A DNA stretch of 64,000 nucleotides from an uncultured Modestobacter sp. (lineage in GTDB: Bacteria > Actinomycetota > Actinomycetes > Mycobacteriales > Geodermatophilaceae): the NCBI RefSeq assembly GCF_947486615.1, contig NZ_CANKUD010000015.1, positions 39,454 to 103,453 on the forward strand. Direction: 5' to 3'. Positions 51,885-60,810 of this stretch are shown piece after piece. The stretch's first letter is position 1. Each line of letters begins with the position of its first letter. The notes beneath the pieces are model-generated. The model was not told the DNA's origin and did no database searches. It saw nothing but the letters and a program-made list of their open reading frames with translations. The position numbers and the translations under genes were made by a program.

Positions 51885-52991
51885 TCAGCGCAGCGCGACC
51901 TCCACGACGTCGGTGGTGACCTCCTCGAGCAGCTCGGGCACCGGGGAGACCCCCAGCCCGGGCCCGGTGGGCACGGTCAGGTGGCCGTCGGCGAGCTCGA
52001 ACGGCGGGGTGATGTCGGTGGCGTAGTAGCGGTCGGACGCCGAGGTGTCCCCGGGCAGGGTGAAGTTGGGCAGCGCGGCCAGCGCGACGTTCGCCGCCCG
52101 CCCCAGCCCGGTCTCCAGCATCCCGCCGCACCACACCGGCACCCCGTGTGCGGCGCACAGCTCGGCGATCCGCCGGGCCTCCAGATAGCCGCCGACCCGG
52201 GCGGGCTTGACGTTCACGATGGAGCAGGCGCCCAGGCGGATCGCCGCCGCTGCCGTGCGCGCGGAGGTGATCGACTCGTCCAGGCAGATCGGGGTGCGCA
52301 CCGTGCGGGCCAGCTCGGCGTGCCCGAGCACGTCGTCCTCGGCCAGCGGCTGCTCGATCAGCAGCAGGTCGAAGGGGTCGAGGCGGGCCAGGTGCCGGGC
52401 GTCGGAGACGGCGTACGCGGTGTTGGCGTCCACCTGCAGCGCGACGTCACCGAACCGCTCGCGCACCGCGCGCACCGGCTCGACGTCCCAGCCGGGCTCG
52501 ATTTTCAGCTTGATCCGCAGGTAGCCGGCGTCCAGGTAGCCGCCGACGGCCTCCAGCAGCGCCGGAACCGAGTCCATGATCCCGACCGACACCCCGCACG
52601 GCACCTGGTCCACCGCCGCGCCCAGGAACGCCCCGAACGACTGCCCGGCGGCGCGGAGCTGGGCGTCCAGCACCGCCGTCTCGATCGCTGCCTTGGCCAT
52701 GAAGTGACCGGTGAACGGGGCCAGCGTGCGGCCCACCGCGTGGGCGTCCAGGTCCGGGACGGCGGCGAGGGCGGGCACCAGGTAGCGGCGCAGCACGTCG
52801 GCGGCGCCGTCCACGTACTCGGCCGAGTACTTCGGCTCGGTGAGCGCGGCGCACTCGCCCCAGCCCTCGCCGACGTCGGTGCGCGCGCGCACCAGGAGCA
52901 CGTCGCGGGTGGTCTCGGTGCCGAACGACGTGCGGAACGGCGCGACCAGCGGCATGGCGATCCGGCGCAGTTCCACGGACTCGAGCTTCAC
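51885..52991 (-). CDS. N-succinylamino acid racemase / o-succinylbenzoate synthase-like enolase
   Basis: A 368-residue enolase-superfamily protein of the MenC type 2/NSAR group. It has K-x-K catalytic lysines in LRIKLKIEPGWD, metal ligands D (QVDANTAY), E (LLIEQPLAEDD) and D (ICLDESITSA), and the opposite lysine in VNVKPARVGG. These spacings agree with the Amycolatopsis N-acylamino acid racemase. Since it is in an operon with a GNAT, an M20 deacylase and a peptidase rather than with menaquinone genes, NSAR activity is more likely than OSBS. The GTG at 52991 overlaps the GNAT stop. Confidence 0.88.
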   Translation of the reverse strand: MKLESVELRRIAMPLVAPFRTSFGTETTRDVLLVRARTDVGEGWGECAALTEPKYSAEYVDGAADVLRRYLVPALAAVPDLDAHAVGRTLAPFTGHFMAKAAIETAVLDAQLRAAGQSFGAFLGAAVDQVPCGVSVGIMDSVPALLEAVGGYLDAGYLRIKLKIEPGWDVEPVRAVRERFGDVALQVDANTAYAVSDARHLARLDPFDLLLIEQPLAEDDVLGHAELARTVRTPICLDESITSARTAAAAIRLGACSIVNVKPARVGGYLEARRIAELCAAHGVPVWCGGMLETGLGRAANVALAALPNFTLPGDTSASDRYYATDITPPFELADGHLTVPTGPGLGVSPVPELLEEVTTDVVEVALR

Positions 52992-53986
52992 GGTGCGGTC
53001 CTCCCGGCCTCGGGGGCGCGGCGGGGTGCCGCACCGTCGACGACGTACCAGCCCTCGCGGGCGAACCCGCGCACCTGCGCGCCGGACGACAGCGCTCCGC
53101 CGAGCGCGGTGCGCACCGCCACCCGCCACTCGGCGGCCAGCGCGGGGTCCCGGGCGCGCAGCGACTCGACGTCCGGCGGCACCGCCACCAGCCACGGCAC
53201 CCCCGGGGGAGCCGAGGTGACGACGGGCGCGTCACCGGGTCCGGCGGAGACCACCGGGACCGCGCCGGCGGAGCGCAGCACGGCCAGGTCGACCGTCCGC
53301 GGTTCGCCGGCGGCCGCGCGCACCACCGCGGGGCTGTCCAGGTCCCAGCGGGTGAGCAGCCGGTCGGACTGGTCGGAGGCGTTGATCGTGTCCTCCATCG
53401 GGCCGTAGAAGTCCGGCAGGTACTCCACCGGGTCGGCGGCCAGCCGGCCGAGGTTGAACCAGGCGTTGCGGCGCACCAGCGGGTCGAAGGTCCAGGTGAT
53501 CGTGGTGAGGCCGTGCCGCAGCGCCCAGGCGCGCTGGTGCAGCTTCAGTGCCCGGCCCACGCTGCGGCGCTGCGCGGCGGGGACGACGCCGGTGACGTGG
53601 CTGTGCAGCGCGGTGCCCGAGGGCGCGGCGAAGAAGCCGACGCAGGCGCCGACCAGCACGCCGTCGGCGTAGGCGCCGGTGAGCGGGTTGCCGGCCTTGG
53701 TCAGCGCCCGCATCAGCTCCACCGTGACCGGGGGGTTGTCCGGGGCGGGGTGCCAGATCGAGTCGAACAGCGCCTGCACCGCCCGCAGGTCGTCCAGTGC
53801 GGTGAGCTCCACGACCTGCACCCCGGACCGGGCGGCGGCCCCGGTGGCGACGTCGGTGGCGGCCCGGGCAGCCGCGGAGCTCACCACGGCGAGCGAGGCG
53901 GGCGGCGTCGCGTCGATCAGGTCGGTCACGCTGCCCATCGTCGGTGCGGTGACCCCGGCCGGGCTTGGTGCGGGCTGCTCATTCAC
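52988..53986 (-). CDS. GNAT acyltransferase of the racemase operon (candidate D-amino acid N-succinyltransferase)
   Basis: A 332-residue GNAT protein with VQVVELTALDDLRAVQALFDSIWHP, LTGAYADGVLVGACVGFF, and the acyl-CoA loop HVTGVVPAAQRRSVGRALKLHQRAWALRHGLTTITWTFDPLVRRNAWFNLGRLAADPVEYLPDFYG. In Geobacillus the same neighbourhood encodes a succinyl-CoA:D-amino acid N-succinyltransferase that feeds NSAR. I infer the same role here. The GTG at 53986 overlaps the M20 gene; ATG at 53938 (MGSVTDLID) is an alternative start. The stop overlaps the racemase start. Confidence 0.82.
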   Translation of the reverse strand: MNEQPAPSPAGVTAPTMGSVTDLIDATPPASLAVVSSAAARAATDVATGAAARSGVQVVELTALDDLRAVQALFDSIWHPAPDNPPVTVELMRALTKAGNPLTGAYADGVLVGACVGFFAAPSGTALHSHVTGVVPAAQRRSVGRALKLHQRAWALRHGLTTITWTFDPLVRRNAWFNLGRLAADPVEYLPDFYGPMEDTINASDQSDRLLTRWDLDSPAVVRAAAGEPRTVDLAVLRSAGAVPVVSAGPGDAPVVTSAPPGVPWLVAVPPDVESLRARDPALAAEWRVAVRTALGGALSSGAQVRGFAREGWYVVDGAAPRRAPEAGRTAP

Positions 53987-55223
53987 CGGGGGGCTCTTCG
54001 TCCGGAACGCCAACGCCCGTGCCGTCCGGGGCCGCGCCGTTGCGGACCTCGCCGTCGGAGCCGGCGAGCACGGCGCGCAGCAGGCCGGCGAGCAGCGCCG
54101 CCCGGCCGGGCAGTGCCTCGGCGAGCACGTGCTCCCCGACCGCGTGCGCCCCGCCGCCGACCGCACCCAGCCCGTCCAGGGTCGGGACCCCGATGCCGGC
54201 GGTGAAGTTGCCGTCCGAGGCGCCGCCGACGGTGACCCCGGCCGGTGCGGGCAGCCCGAGCCGGGCGCAGACCTGCTCGGCCAGGGCGAACAGCCCGGCC
54301 GAGGACGCCTCCTCCAGCGGCGGCCGGTTGACCCCGCCGCGCAGCTCCAGCACCGCGCCGGGCAGGCGTGGGGTCAGCGCCCGCATGCCGGCGTCCACCC
54401 GGTGCTGCTCGGCGGCGGTCAGCGCCCGCACGTCCACGCTCAGCCGCCCGGTCGCAGGCACCGTGTTGGTGGTGGTGCCGGAGGCCAGCACCGTGGGGGT
54501 CACGGTGGTGCCCAGCGCCGGGTCGGCCAGCTCGGTGATCGCCAGCACCTGATGGGCCAGCTCCACGGTGGCGCTCACGCCCTTCTCCGGCTCCAGACCG
54601 GCGTGCGCCGCGCGGCCGGTGACGACCAGGTCGTACATCGAGGCGCCCTTGCGGCCGGTCTTCAGCGCCCCGCCGTCGGCGCTGGCCTCCAGCACGAACA
54701 CCGCCGCGCAGTCCCGGGCCTCCGCGCGGATCAGCTCGGCCGAGGTCGGGGAGCCGATCTCCTCGTCCCCGGTGACCAGCACGGTGACCCCGTCCAGGTC
54801 CACGCCCGCGGCCCGGAGCCGGGCCAGCGCCGTACCGGCCAGCACGATGCCGGCCTTCATGTCGAAGCAGCCCGGCCCGCGCACCACGCCGTCGGTCACC
54901 GACCAGGGGATCTCGGCGAGGGTGCCGTGCGGCCACACGGTGTCCTGGTGGCAGAGCACCAGCACCCGGCGCGGGCCGCTGCCCAGCCGCCAGCGCAGGT
55001 GGGTGCACCCCTCGCGGACCAGCACCTCCGGTTCGGCGCCCAGGTCGCGGGCGCCGAGCCGGGCCACCCGCTGGGCGCCCTCGGCCACCGCGGCCAGGTC
55101 GGACGACGGGGTCTCGCAGCTGACCAGCTCCTCGAGGTCGGCCAGCATCACCGGCAGCAGCCCGGCGAAGCCGGCGGGGGAGAGGTCGACGTCCAGGACG
55201 TCGGTGGGGTGCAACTCGGTCAT
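53979..55223 (-). CDS. M20 family metallopeptidase/deacylase (candidate N-succinyl-L-amino acid hydrolase)
   Basis: A 414-residue M20 peptidase. Metal and catalytic residues are visible in VLVLCHQDTVWPHG (H, D), GPGCFDMKAG (D), LVTGDEEIGSPTSAE (E-E), and the C-terminal GGGAHAVGEH. The dimerisation domain TGRAAHAGLEPEKGVSATVELAHQ includes the usual His. Members include carboxypeptidase G2, DapE and ArgE. The neighbouring racemase and GNAT point to desuccinylation of N-succinyl-L-amino acids. ATGA overlap with the S9 gene upstream; eight-base overlap with the GNAT gene downstream. Confidence 0.88.
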   Translation of the reverse strand: MTELHPTDVLDVDLSPAGFAGLLPVMLADLEELVSCETPSSDLAAVAEGAQRVARLGARDLGAEPEVLVREGCTHLRWRLGSGPRRVLVLCHQDTVWPHGTLAEIPWSVTDGVVRGPGCFDMKAGIVLAGTALARLRAAGVDLDGVTVLVTGDEEIGSPTSAELIRAEARDCAAVFVLEASADGGALKTGRKGASMYDLVVTGRAAHAGLEPEKGVSATVELAHQVLAITELADPALGTTVTPTVLASGTTTNTVPATGRLSVDVRALTAAEQHRVDAGMRALTPRLPGAVLELRGGVNRPPLEEASSAGLFALAEQVCARLGLPAPAGVTVGGASDGNFTAGIGVPTLDGLGAVGGGAHAVGEHVLAEALPGRAALLAGLLRAVLAGSDGEVRNGAAPDGTGVGVPDEEPPGE

Positions 55224-57205
55224 CGGAGGACCAGCCCTTCCTCGGAGCGGAGCGCAGGCCCCGCCAGGCCCACGCTCGGGGCGTACCGCTGCACCCAGTC
55301 CATCAACCGTCGGCCGTAGCCGACCCGGTGCGACGGGCGGCCGGTGAGGATGAACAGGTGCGAGCCGCCGGGGAAGAGCACCAGTTCGGTGGGCACCTGC
55401 TGGGCGCGCAGGGCGGCGAACCACTGCTCGGCCTGCCCGACCGGGCACCGCTCGTCGGCGCCGCCCTGCAGCACCAGCGTCGGCGTCCGCACCCGGTGCA
55501 CGGAGCTGATCGGGGAGTGCGCCCGGACGCCGTCCGGGTCGGTGACCGGGTCGCCGTACTCCAGGCCCAGGGCCTCCCCGGCGTCGCTGGTGCCGGCCAT
55601 GCTGGTCAGGTCGGCGACCACCCCGCCGGCGATCGCCGCGGCGAACCGGTCGGTGCGGCCGGTCAGCCAGCAGGTCATGAACCCGCCGTAGCTGTAGCCG
55701 GTCAGCGCCAGCCGCGCCGGGTCGGCAACCCCCTCGGCGACCAGCTGGTCGACCGGGTCGAGGACGTCGCGTTCGTCGGCGGTGCCCCAGCCGCCGACCG
55801 CGCCGGTGAAGAACTCCCGGCCGTAGCCGTCGCTGCCGCGCGGGTTGACCAGCAGCACCGCCCAGCCCGCCGCGGCCAGCGCCTGGTGGTACGGGTGCGC
55901 CGCGTCCGCAACGGGTGACCAGGCGTTGTGCGGGCCGCCGTGCACGTCGACCAGCAGGGGTGCGGGGGTGGGGGTGTCGGGGTGCACCAGCAGCCAGCCG
56001 TGCACCTGCGTGCCGTCGTGCACGGTGAAGGTGCGGGGCCCGGGCGGCACCAGGTCGACCTCGGGCAGGCTCGCGGCGGTGTGCCCGGTGAGCCGGGTGA
56101 CGGCGCCGTCGGCCAGGTCCACGACGGCCACCTCGCCGTACGTGCCCGGGTCGGCCAGCACGACCGCCGCCACCCCTGCGCCCACCGCGAGGCCGGAGGC
56201 CACCACGTCGTCGCCGGTGAGCACCGCGCGCAGGGTTCCCGAGCCGTCGACGGCGGTGGCGTACACGTGCGAGCAGCCCCGGTCGCGCACGCAGAAGACG
56301 ACGTCGGCGCCGTCGCGTGCCAGCTGCGGCAGCCCCCCGGGGTAGCCGGGCCCGCCGGGCATCACGTTGCGGTCCAGCGGTGCGGCCAGGTCGGCCTCGG
56401 CGGTGGCGGCGTCCAGCGGCTGGTGGAGCAGCCCGGTGTGGCCGACGGCGACGGTGGGCTGCCCGGTGACGAGCAGCGCGGCGCCGTCGTCGGTCCACAG
56501 CAGCGGGCCGGCGATGCCGAGGCCGTCGCCCACCCGGGTGAGCGGGCCGCCGCCGGCGTCCACGACGTGCACCGGGGTGCGGTGGGTCAGGTCGACGTCC
56601 GGGTCGGTGGCGGCGGCGAGGGCCAGCCGGGCGCCGTCCGGTGACCAGGCGGGCCGGCCGGCGTGCCAGTCGCCGGAGGTCAGCTGCGTCACCTCGCCGG
56701 TGGCCAGGTCGAGCACGTGCAGGTGCTGGTGGGCGCCGCGGAGCAGCCCCGCGCCGTCGGCCTTGTAGCCCATCCGCGTGGCGCTGACCGGGTCGTGCTC
56801 GGCGCGCTCCGGGCGCACCGGGGCGGTGAAGGCGATCCGGGTGCCGGCCGGGTCCCAGACCGGGGCGCCGGCACCCGCGGGCAGGTCGGTCACCCGCGCG
56901 GCCTCACCGCCCCCGACCGGGAGCACGTGCAGCTGGGGTGGGCCGTCGCCGCCGCGGAGGAAGGCCACCCGGTCACCCTGCGGGGAGAAGGCGGGGGCGG
57001 TGTCCGTGCTGCCGTGGGTCAGCGGCCGGGGCGCCGACCACCCGTCGGCGGAGGCGGCCACCGACCACAGCGCGAACCGGTCGGTGTCGGCCGCGGCGTC
57101 GGTGGTACGCAGCACGTAGACGACCCGGCGGCCGTCCGGGGCGATCGTGGGCTCCCCGGGCAGCTGCAGGGCGTGGACGTCCTCGAGCACGAGCGGTCGA
57201 CCCAT
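55220..57205 (-). CDS. S9 family prolyl oligopeptidase/acylaminoacyl-peptidase
   Basis: A 661-residue serine peptidase: an N-terminal WD40-like beta-propeller (LTHGSTDTAPAFSPQGDRVAFLRGG and repeats) and a C-terminal alpha/beta-hydrolase domain. The nucleophile is in RLALTGYSYGGFMTCWLTGR, the Asp in LQGGADERCPVGQAEQW and the His in LFPGGSHLF. The ATG at 57205 gives MGRPLVLEDVHALQLP. It is the first gene in the operon with the M20 deacylase, GNAT and racemase. It could supply amino acids or blocked peptides to them, but no specificity can be read. Confidence 0.9.
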   Translation of the reverse strand: MGRPLVLEDVHALQLPGEPTIAPDGRRVVYVLRTTDAAADTDRFALWSVAASADGWSAPRPLTHGSTDTAPAFSPQGDRVAFLRGGDGPPQLHVLPVGGGEAARVTDLPAGAGAPVWDPAGTRIAFTAPVRPERAEHDPVSATRMGYKADGAGLLRGAHQHLHVLDLATGEVTQLTSGDWHAGRPAWSPDGARLALAAATDPDVDLTHRTPVHVVDAGGGPLTRVGDGLGIAGPLLWTDDGAALLVTGQPTVAVGHTGLLHQPLDAATAEADLAAPLDRNVMPGGPGYPGGLPQLARDGADVVFCVRDRGCSHVYATAVDGSGTLRAVLTGDDVVASGLAVGAGVAAVVLADPGTYGEVAVVDLADGAVTRLTGHTAASLPEVDLVPPGPRTFTVHDGTQVHGWLLVHPDTPTPAPLLVDVHGGPHNAWSPVADAAHPYHQALAAAGWAVLLVNPRGSDGYGREFFTGAVGGWGTADERDVLDPVDQLVAEGVADPARLALTGYSYGGFMTCWLTGRTDRFAAAIAGGVVADLTSMAGTSDAGEALGLEYGDPVTDPDGVRAHSPISSVHRVRTPTLVLQGGADERCPVGQAEQWFAALRAQQVPTELVLFPGGSHLFILTGRPSHRVGYGRRLMDWVQRYAPSVGLAGPALRSEEGLVLR

Positions 57206-57294
57206 GGGGCCGAGCCTGGCCGGGCGCCGGGGGCCGGTCTTCGTCCGCGACGACGAACGACGACCGGCCGCGCAGGGGGCCGGGACGAGCCGGG

Positions 57295-58305
57295 TCAGGC
57301 CCGCTGCCGGGTCGCCAGGCTGTTGAGCAGTCCGGCCGCCTCGGCCGCGCCCGGCACCGTCACCAGGAAGCGGCGGCCGTCGCCGCGGACCACCTCGACC
57401 GCCTCGCCGGCGCGCAGCACGACGCCGGTGCGCCCGTCCCGGCCGATCCGGTGGCCCCAGCCGCCGAACTGACGGAGCGGGCGGACGTCGGTCACGCCGG
57501 CCTCGGCCACCTCGGCCAGCGGCACCTGCCAGGAGGGCCGGCCCAGCGGCGAGCGCACCGTCAGCCCGCGCTCGTCCACCCACACCCGGGCGCTGCCGAA
57601 CACCAGGCCGACGGCGAGCAGCAGCGCCGGCGCCAGCAGCAGCACCGGCGGGGCGACGCCGACCACGACCAGCCCGCCGAGCACCAGGCCGGCGGTGACC
57701 AGCAGGGCCAGGCCGGTGGGCTCCATCGTGGTGGCGCCCGACCAGACCGCCCGCTCGCCGGCGGCCAGCGGCACCCGGGGCGCCGACTTCGGCGGGGCGG
57801 TCGACGTCCGCGCGGCCCCGGGCGGTGCGGCCGGCAGCAGCCGGGCGACCGCGACGCCACCGAGCACGGCCAGCGCGCCGGCGACCAGCACGGCGGGCGT
57901 GGGGGACGCAGCGGCGGCCGGGTCGGTGAGACCGCGCTGGCCGGCGATGCTGCCGACGGTCAGGCCGGTGACGAACAGCGAGGTGCCCGCCGCGGTCCCG
58001 ACCAGCAGCCGGCGCTCCGGGACGGCGAACCGGCGCGCGCGCAGCGCCAGGCCGCTGAGCACGGCGCCCAGCGCCGGCACGACGCCGGTCAGCAGCACGG
58101 TGGTCAGCGGGGCGGCGAAGCCGTCGGCGCCGGTGGTGCCCCAGTGCACGGCGACCGGGTCGGGGAGCTCGGGGCGCCAGGCGGCGACGAGGGCGACGCC
58201 GGTGGCCCAGGCGGCCAGTGGCGCCGCGGTCGCGGCCACCGCGCGGACCCGCCGCAGCGGGCCCCGGGGCTGCGGGCTGTGTGGACCGTTCCTCGTGCTG
58301 CTCAT
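57295..58305 (-). CDS. DUF1648-like membrane protein with PH-like domain
   Basis: A 336-residue membrane protein with about six helices. The first part (AVAATAAPLAAWATGVALVAAWRPELPDPVAVHWGTTGADGF) has the DUF1648 pattern, and the C-terminal third includes WSGATTMEPTGLALLV and a PH-like segment (RVWVDERGLTVRSPLGRPSWQVPLAEVAEAGVTDVRPLRQFGGWGHR). Such proteins commonly accompany a GntR of the YtrA type, as found immediately upstream. The ATG at 58305 is chosen; a few upstream codons are possible. Confidence 0.78.
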   Translation of the reverse strand: MSSTRNGPHSPQPRGPLRRVRAVAATAAPLAAWATGVALVAAWRPELPDPVAVHWGTTGADGFAAPLTTVLLTGVVPALGAVLSGLALRARRFAVPERRLLVGTAAGTSLFVTGLTVGSIAGQRGLTDPAAAASPTPAVLVAGALAVLGGVAVARLLPAAPPGAARTSTAPPKSAPRVPLAAGERAVWSGATTMEPTGLALLVTAGLVLGGLVVVGVAPPVLLLAPALLLAVGLVFGSARVWVDERGLTVRSPLGRPSWQVPLAEVAEAGVTDVRPLRQFGGWGHRIGRDGRTGVVLRAGEAVEVVRGDGRRFLVTVPGAAEAAGLLNSLATRQRA

Positions 58306-58367
58306 CTCCGCCGCTCCGTCCTGGGTGGACCTGCCGTCGACTGCCGGGTGGTGGGCGTCCTGGTCGC

Positions 58368-58721
58368 TCACGCCATCGCCTCGCGCACCAGCGCGGTGAC
58401 CTCGGCGGCGCTGAGCCCGAGCCGCCGCGCCTCGTCGACCAGCGCGTGCACGGCCTGGCGCAGCGCGGCCACCGCCGGGGCGGCGTCCGTGCGCACCTGG
58501 GCACCGCGGCCGCGGCGCAGCTCCACCAGGCCCTCGGCCCGCAGGTCCTGGTAGCCGCGCAGCACGGTGTGCAGGTTGACCCCGAGCGCGGCCGCCAGGT
58601 CCCGGGCGCCGGGCAGTCGCTCGCCGGGCGCGATCTCGCCCTGGGCGATGCCGCGCCGGACCGCCGCGGAGATCTGGGCGTGCAGCGGTGCGGCCGAGTC
58701 GGGGTCGATGCGCACCAGCAC
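58368..58721 (-). CDS. GntR family regulator (YtrA subfamily)
   Basis: A 117-residue protein with a GntR winged helix at the N-terminus, PLHAQISAAVRRGIAQGEIAPGERLPGARDLAAALGVNLHTVLRGYQDLRAEGLVELRRGRGAQV, and only a short helical C-terminus, as in YtrA regulators of membrane-protein or ABC operons. Starting at GTG 58721. It is upstream of the DUF1648-like gene (62 bp) and just behind a perfect inverted repeat, which it probably binds. Confidence 0.87.
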   Translation of the reverse strand: MLVRIDPDSAAPLHAQISAAVRRGIAQGEIAPGERLPGARDLAAALGVNLHTVLRGYQDLRAEGLVELRRGRGAQVRTDAAPAVAALRQAVHALVDEARRLGLSAAEVTALVREAMA

Positions 58722-58735
58722 GACAGCACGCTAAC

Positions 58736-58756
58736 TGTTCTATGCGGACTAGAACA
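58736..58756. promoter_or_regulatory. Inverted repeat, candidate GntR operator
   Basis: TGTTCTA (58736-58742) and TAGAACA (58750-58756) are exact inverted repeats separated by seven bases. Located 14 bp from the GntR start, between it and the divergent SDR gene. An AT-rich sequence in a GC-rich region. Confidence 0.7.
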
Positions 58757-58801
58757 AATGCGCCGCGCATCGGGTGCGTCACAGCGGGGTAGCGGGCGGC
58801 C

Positions 58802-59611
58802 ATGACCGAGAGCACCCAGCAGCGCGTCGCCGTCGTCACCGGCTCGGAGTCCGGCATGGGGCGGGCGATCGCGGTCGCCCTGGCCGAGGCCGGCTGCGAC
58901 GTCGGCGTCACCTGGTACCGGGACCGGTCGATGGGGGAGGAGACCGCCGAGCTGGTCCGCCGGGCCGGCCGGCGCGCGGAGCTCGCGCACCTGGACCTCA
59001 CCCGGCTCCCGGACGCCGCCGGGGTCGTCGACGACCTGGCCGACGCCCTCGGTGGGCTCGACGTGCTGGTCAACGACGCCGGCACCGGCCACATGTCGAC
59101 CGTGCTGGACACCGACTTCGACACCTGGCGCACCGTGCTCGCCACCGACCTCGACGGTGCGTTCCTCTGCCTGCAGCGCGCCGCCCGGCGGATGGTCGAC
59201 GCCGGCCGCGGCGGCCGGATCATCAACATCACCAGCGTGCACGAGCACCTCCCGCGGGTCGGCGCGGCCGCCTACTGCGCGGCCAAGGGCGGGCTGGGAC
59301 TGCTCACCAAGGTCGCCGCCCTGGAGCTCGGCGAGCACGGCATCACCGTGAACGCGGTCGCCCCCGGGGAGATCGCCACCGCGATGACCGGCCAGGAGGA
59401 CGAGGACCCGACCGCACCGGGCAAGCGCCGACCCGGCATCCCGGTGCCGCGGCCCGGCGACGCCCGCGAGGTCGCCGCCGTGGTGGCCTTCCTCGCCTCG
59501 GAGGCCGCCGGCTACGTCACCGGTGCGTCCTGGCCGGTGGACGGCGGCATGATGCAGATGGGCCCGCAGGCCGGTTCGCACCTGACCGCCGACGACTGGC
59601 GCCGCCCCTGA
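58802..59611 (+). CDS. SDR family oxidoreductase
   Basis: A 269-residue classical short-chain dehydrogenase: cofactor motif VTGSESGMGRAIA, NDAG-type segment LVNDAGTGHM, catalytic Ser in INITSVHEHL, and Tyr/Lys in AYCAAKGGL. The C-terminus GYVTGASWPVDGGMMQMGPQ is typical. Residues TWYRDRS after strand 2 suggest NADP preference. Substrate unknown. GGGTAG (58787-58792) is about ten bases upstream of the ATG. Confidence 0.9.
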   Translation: MTESTQQRVAVVTGSESGMGRAIAVALAEAGCDVGVTWYRDRSMGEETAELVRRAGRRAELAHLDLTRLPDAAGVVDDLADALGGLDVLVNDAGTGHMSTVLDTDFDTWRTVLATDLDGAFLCLQRAARRMVDAGRGGRIINITSVHEHLPRVGAAAYCAAKGGLGLLTKVAALELGEHGITVNAVAPGEIATAMTGQEDEDPTAPGKRRPGIPVPRPGDAREVAAVVAFLASEAAGYVTGASWPVDGGMMQMGPQAGSHLTADDWRRP

Positions 59612-59633
59612 CCGCGCACGAGAGAGGGGCCCG

Positions 59634-60728
59634 GTGCCCGAGCTGGACGAGCTGGCCGATGAGCTCTACGCCGTCCCGCCGGAGGAGTTCGTCGCCGCCC
59701 GCACCGCCGCCCGTGACCGGGCGAAGGGCGCCGGGGACAAGGAGCTGGCGAAGGCGGTCGCCGCGTTGCCGAAGCCCACGACCGCGGCCTGGGTGTGCAA
59801 CCTGCTGGTGCGACGCCGGCCCGACGAGGTCGGCCAGCTGATCGAGCTCGGCGAGCTGCTCCGGCAAGCCCAGGTCGACCTCTCCGCCGAGCAGCTGCGC
59901 GCCCTCGGGAAGCAGCGCAACCAGGTGGTGGCGGCCCTGGCCCGGCAGGCCCGGGCGCTGGCACACGGTGCGGGGCACGACGTGAGCACCGCGGTGGCCG
60001 AGCAGGTGGAGGGGACGCTGCGCGCCGCGATCGCCGACCCGGACGCCGGGGACGCGCTGCTGGCCGGCCGGCTCACCACGGCGCTCACCTACAGCGGCCT
60101 GGGCCCGGTCGACCTCAGCGGCGCGGTGGCGACCCCGATCCGCGCCGGCGGCGCGGCGCCGGCCCCGCGCACGGGCAAGGCGAGAGTCGAGGCGACGTCC
60201 GAGGCCTCGTCCGAGGCCTCGTCCGAGGATGAGGCGACGGTGGCGGGGTCGTCGCGCCCGAGACGTGCGACGCGTGCCTCCGCCGGGCAGGACGCCGAGG
60301 AGCGGCACCGGGAGGCCGAGGAGCGCCGCCGGGAGGCCGAGGAGCGCCGCCGGGAGGCCGAGGAACACCGCCGGCAGGAGGTCGAGGAGCGGCGCCGGGA
60401 GGCCGAGGAGCGCCGCCGGCGGGAACTGGAGCAGGCCCGGCGGGACGCCGAGGAGGCCGCCGGGGTCGCGCGCGACACCGCCGCCGCAGCCGAGGACGCC
60501 GCACGGCAGCTGGCCGCCGCCACCGAGCGGCGCGACGGGCTCCAGGCCCAGGCCGAACGGCTGGCCGAGGAGCTGCGCCGGCTGGAGCGCCGGGCCGGCG
60601 AGGCGGTCACCGCCGTCGGCCAGGCCGAACGCCGCCGGGATGCCGCCGTCCGCCGGGCGGACACCGCGGCCGCGATCCGGGACCGGGCCGCCGCCCGGGT
60701 CGAGCAGCTGGCCGCCGACGTCGACTGA
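59634..60728 (+). CDS. Coiled-coil protein of unknown function
   Basis: A 364-residue protein. The N-terminal part (about 170 residues) looks helical and structured (EEFVAARTAARDRAKGAGDKELAKAVAALPKPTTAAWVCNLLVRRRPDEVGQLIELGELLRQAQ), then a Ser/Ala/Glu linker, then a long Arg/Glu-rich coiled coil containing repeated EERRREA units. It ends with RAAARVEQLAADVD. Family unknown to me, but proteins of this type are common in actinobacteria. Start GTG with AGAGAGGGG upstream. It begins 22 bp after the SDR gene. Confidence 0.78.
   Translation: MPELDELADELYAVPPEEFVAARTAARDRAKGAGDKELAKAVAALPKPTTAAWVCNLLVRRRPDEVGQLIELGELLRQAQVDLSAEQLRALGKQRNQVVAALARQARALAHGAGHDVSTAVAEQVEGTLRAAIADPDAGDALLAGRLTTALTYSGLGPVDLSGAVATPIRAGGAAPAPRTGKARVEATSEASSEASSEDEATVAGSSRPRRATRASAGQDAEERHREAEERRREAEERRREAEEHRRQEVEERRREAEERRRRELEQARRDAEEAAGVARDTAAAAEDAARQLAAATERRDGLQAQAERLAEELRRLERRAGEAVTAVGQAERRRDAAVRRADTAAAIRDRAAARVEQLAADVD
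60294..60420. repeat. 21-bp imperfect tandem repeats in coiled-coil gene
   Basis: Repeats of about GCCGAGGAGCGCCGCCGGGAG encode the seven-residue unit EERRREA several times, matching the heptad period of the coiled coil. Confidence 0.75.
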
Positions 60729-60810
60729 GACCACTGGGCGATGAGTTCTCGACCCGCCGGGTGTCCTCCCTGGTGGGCGCCGACGGTCGGCGCCGCGGGA
60801 GGAGCCCGGG

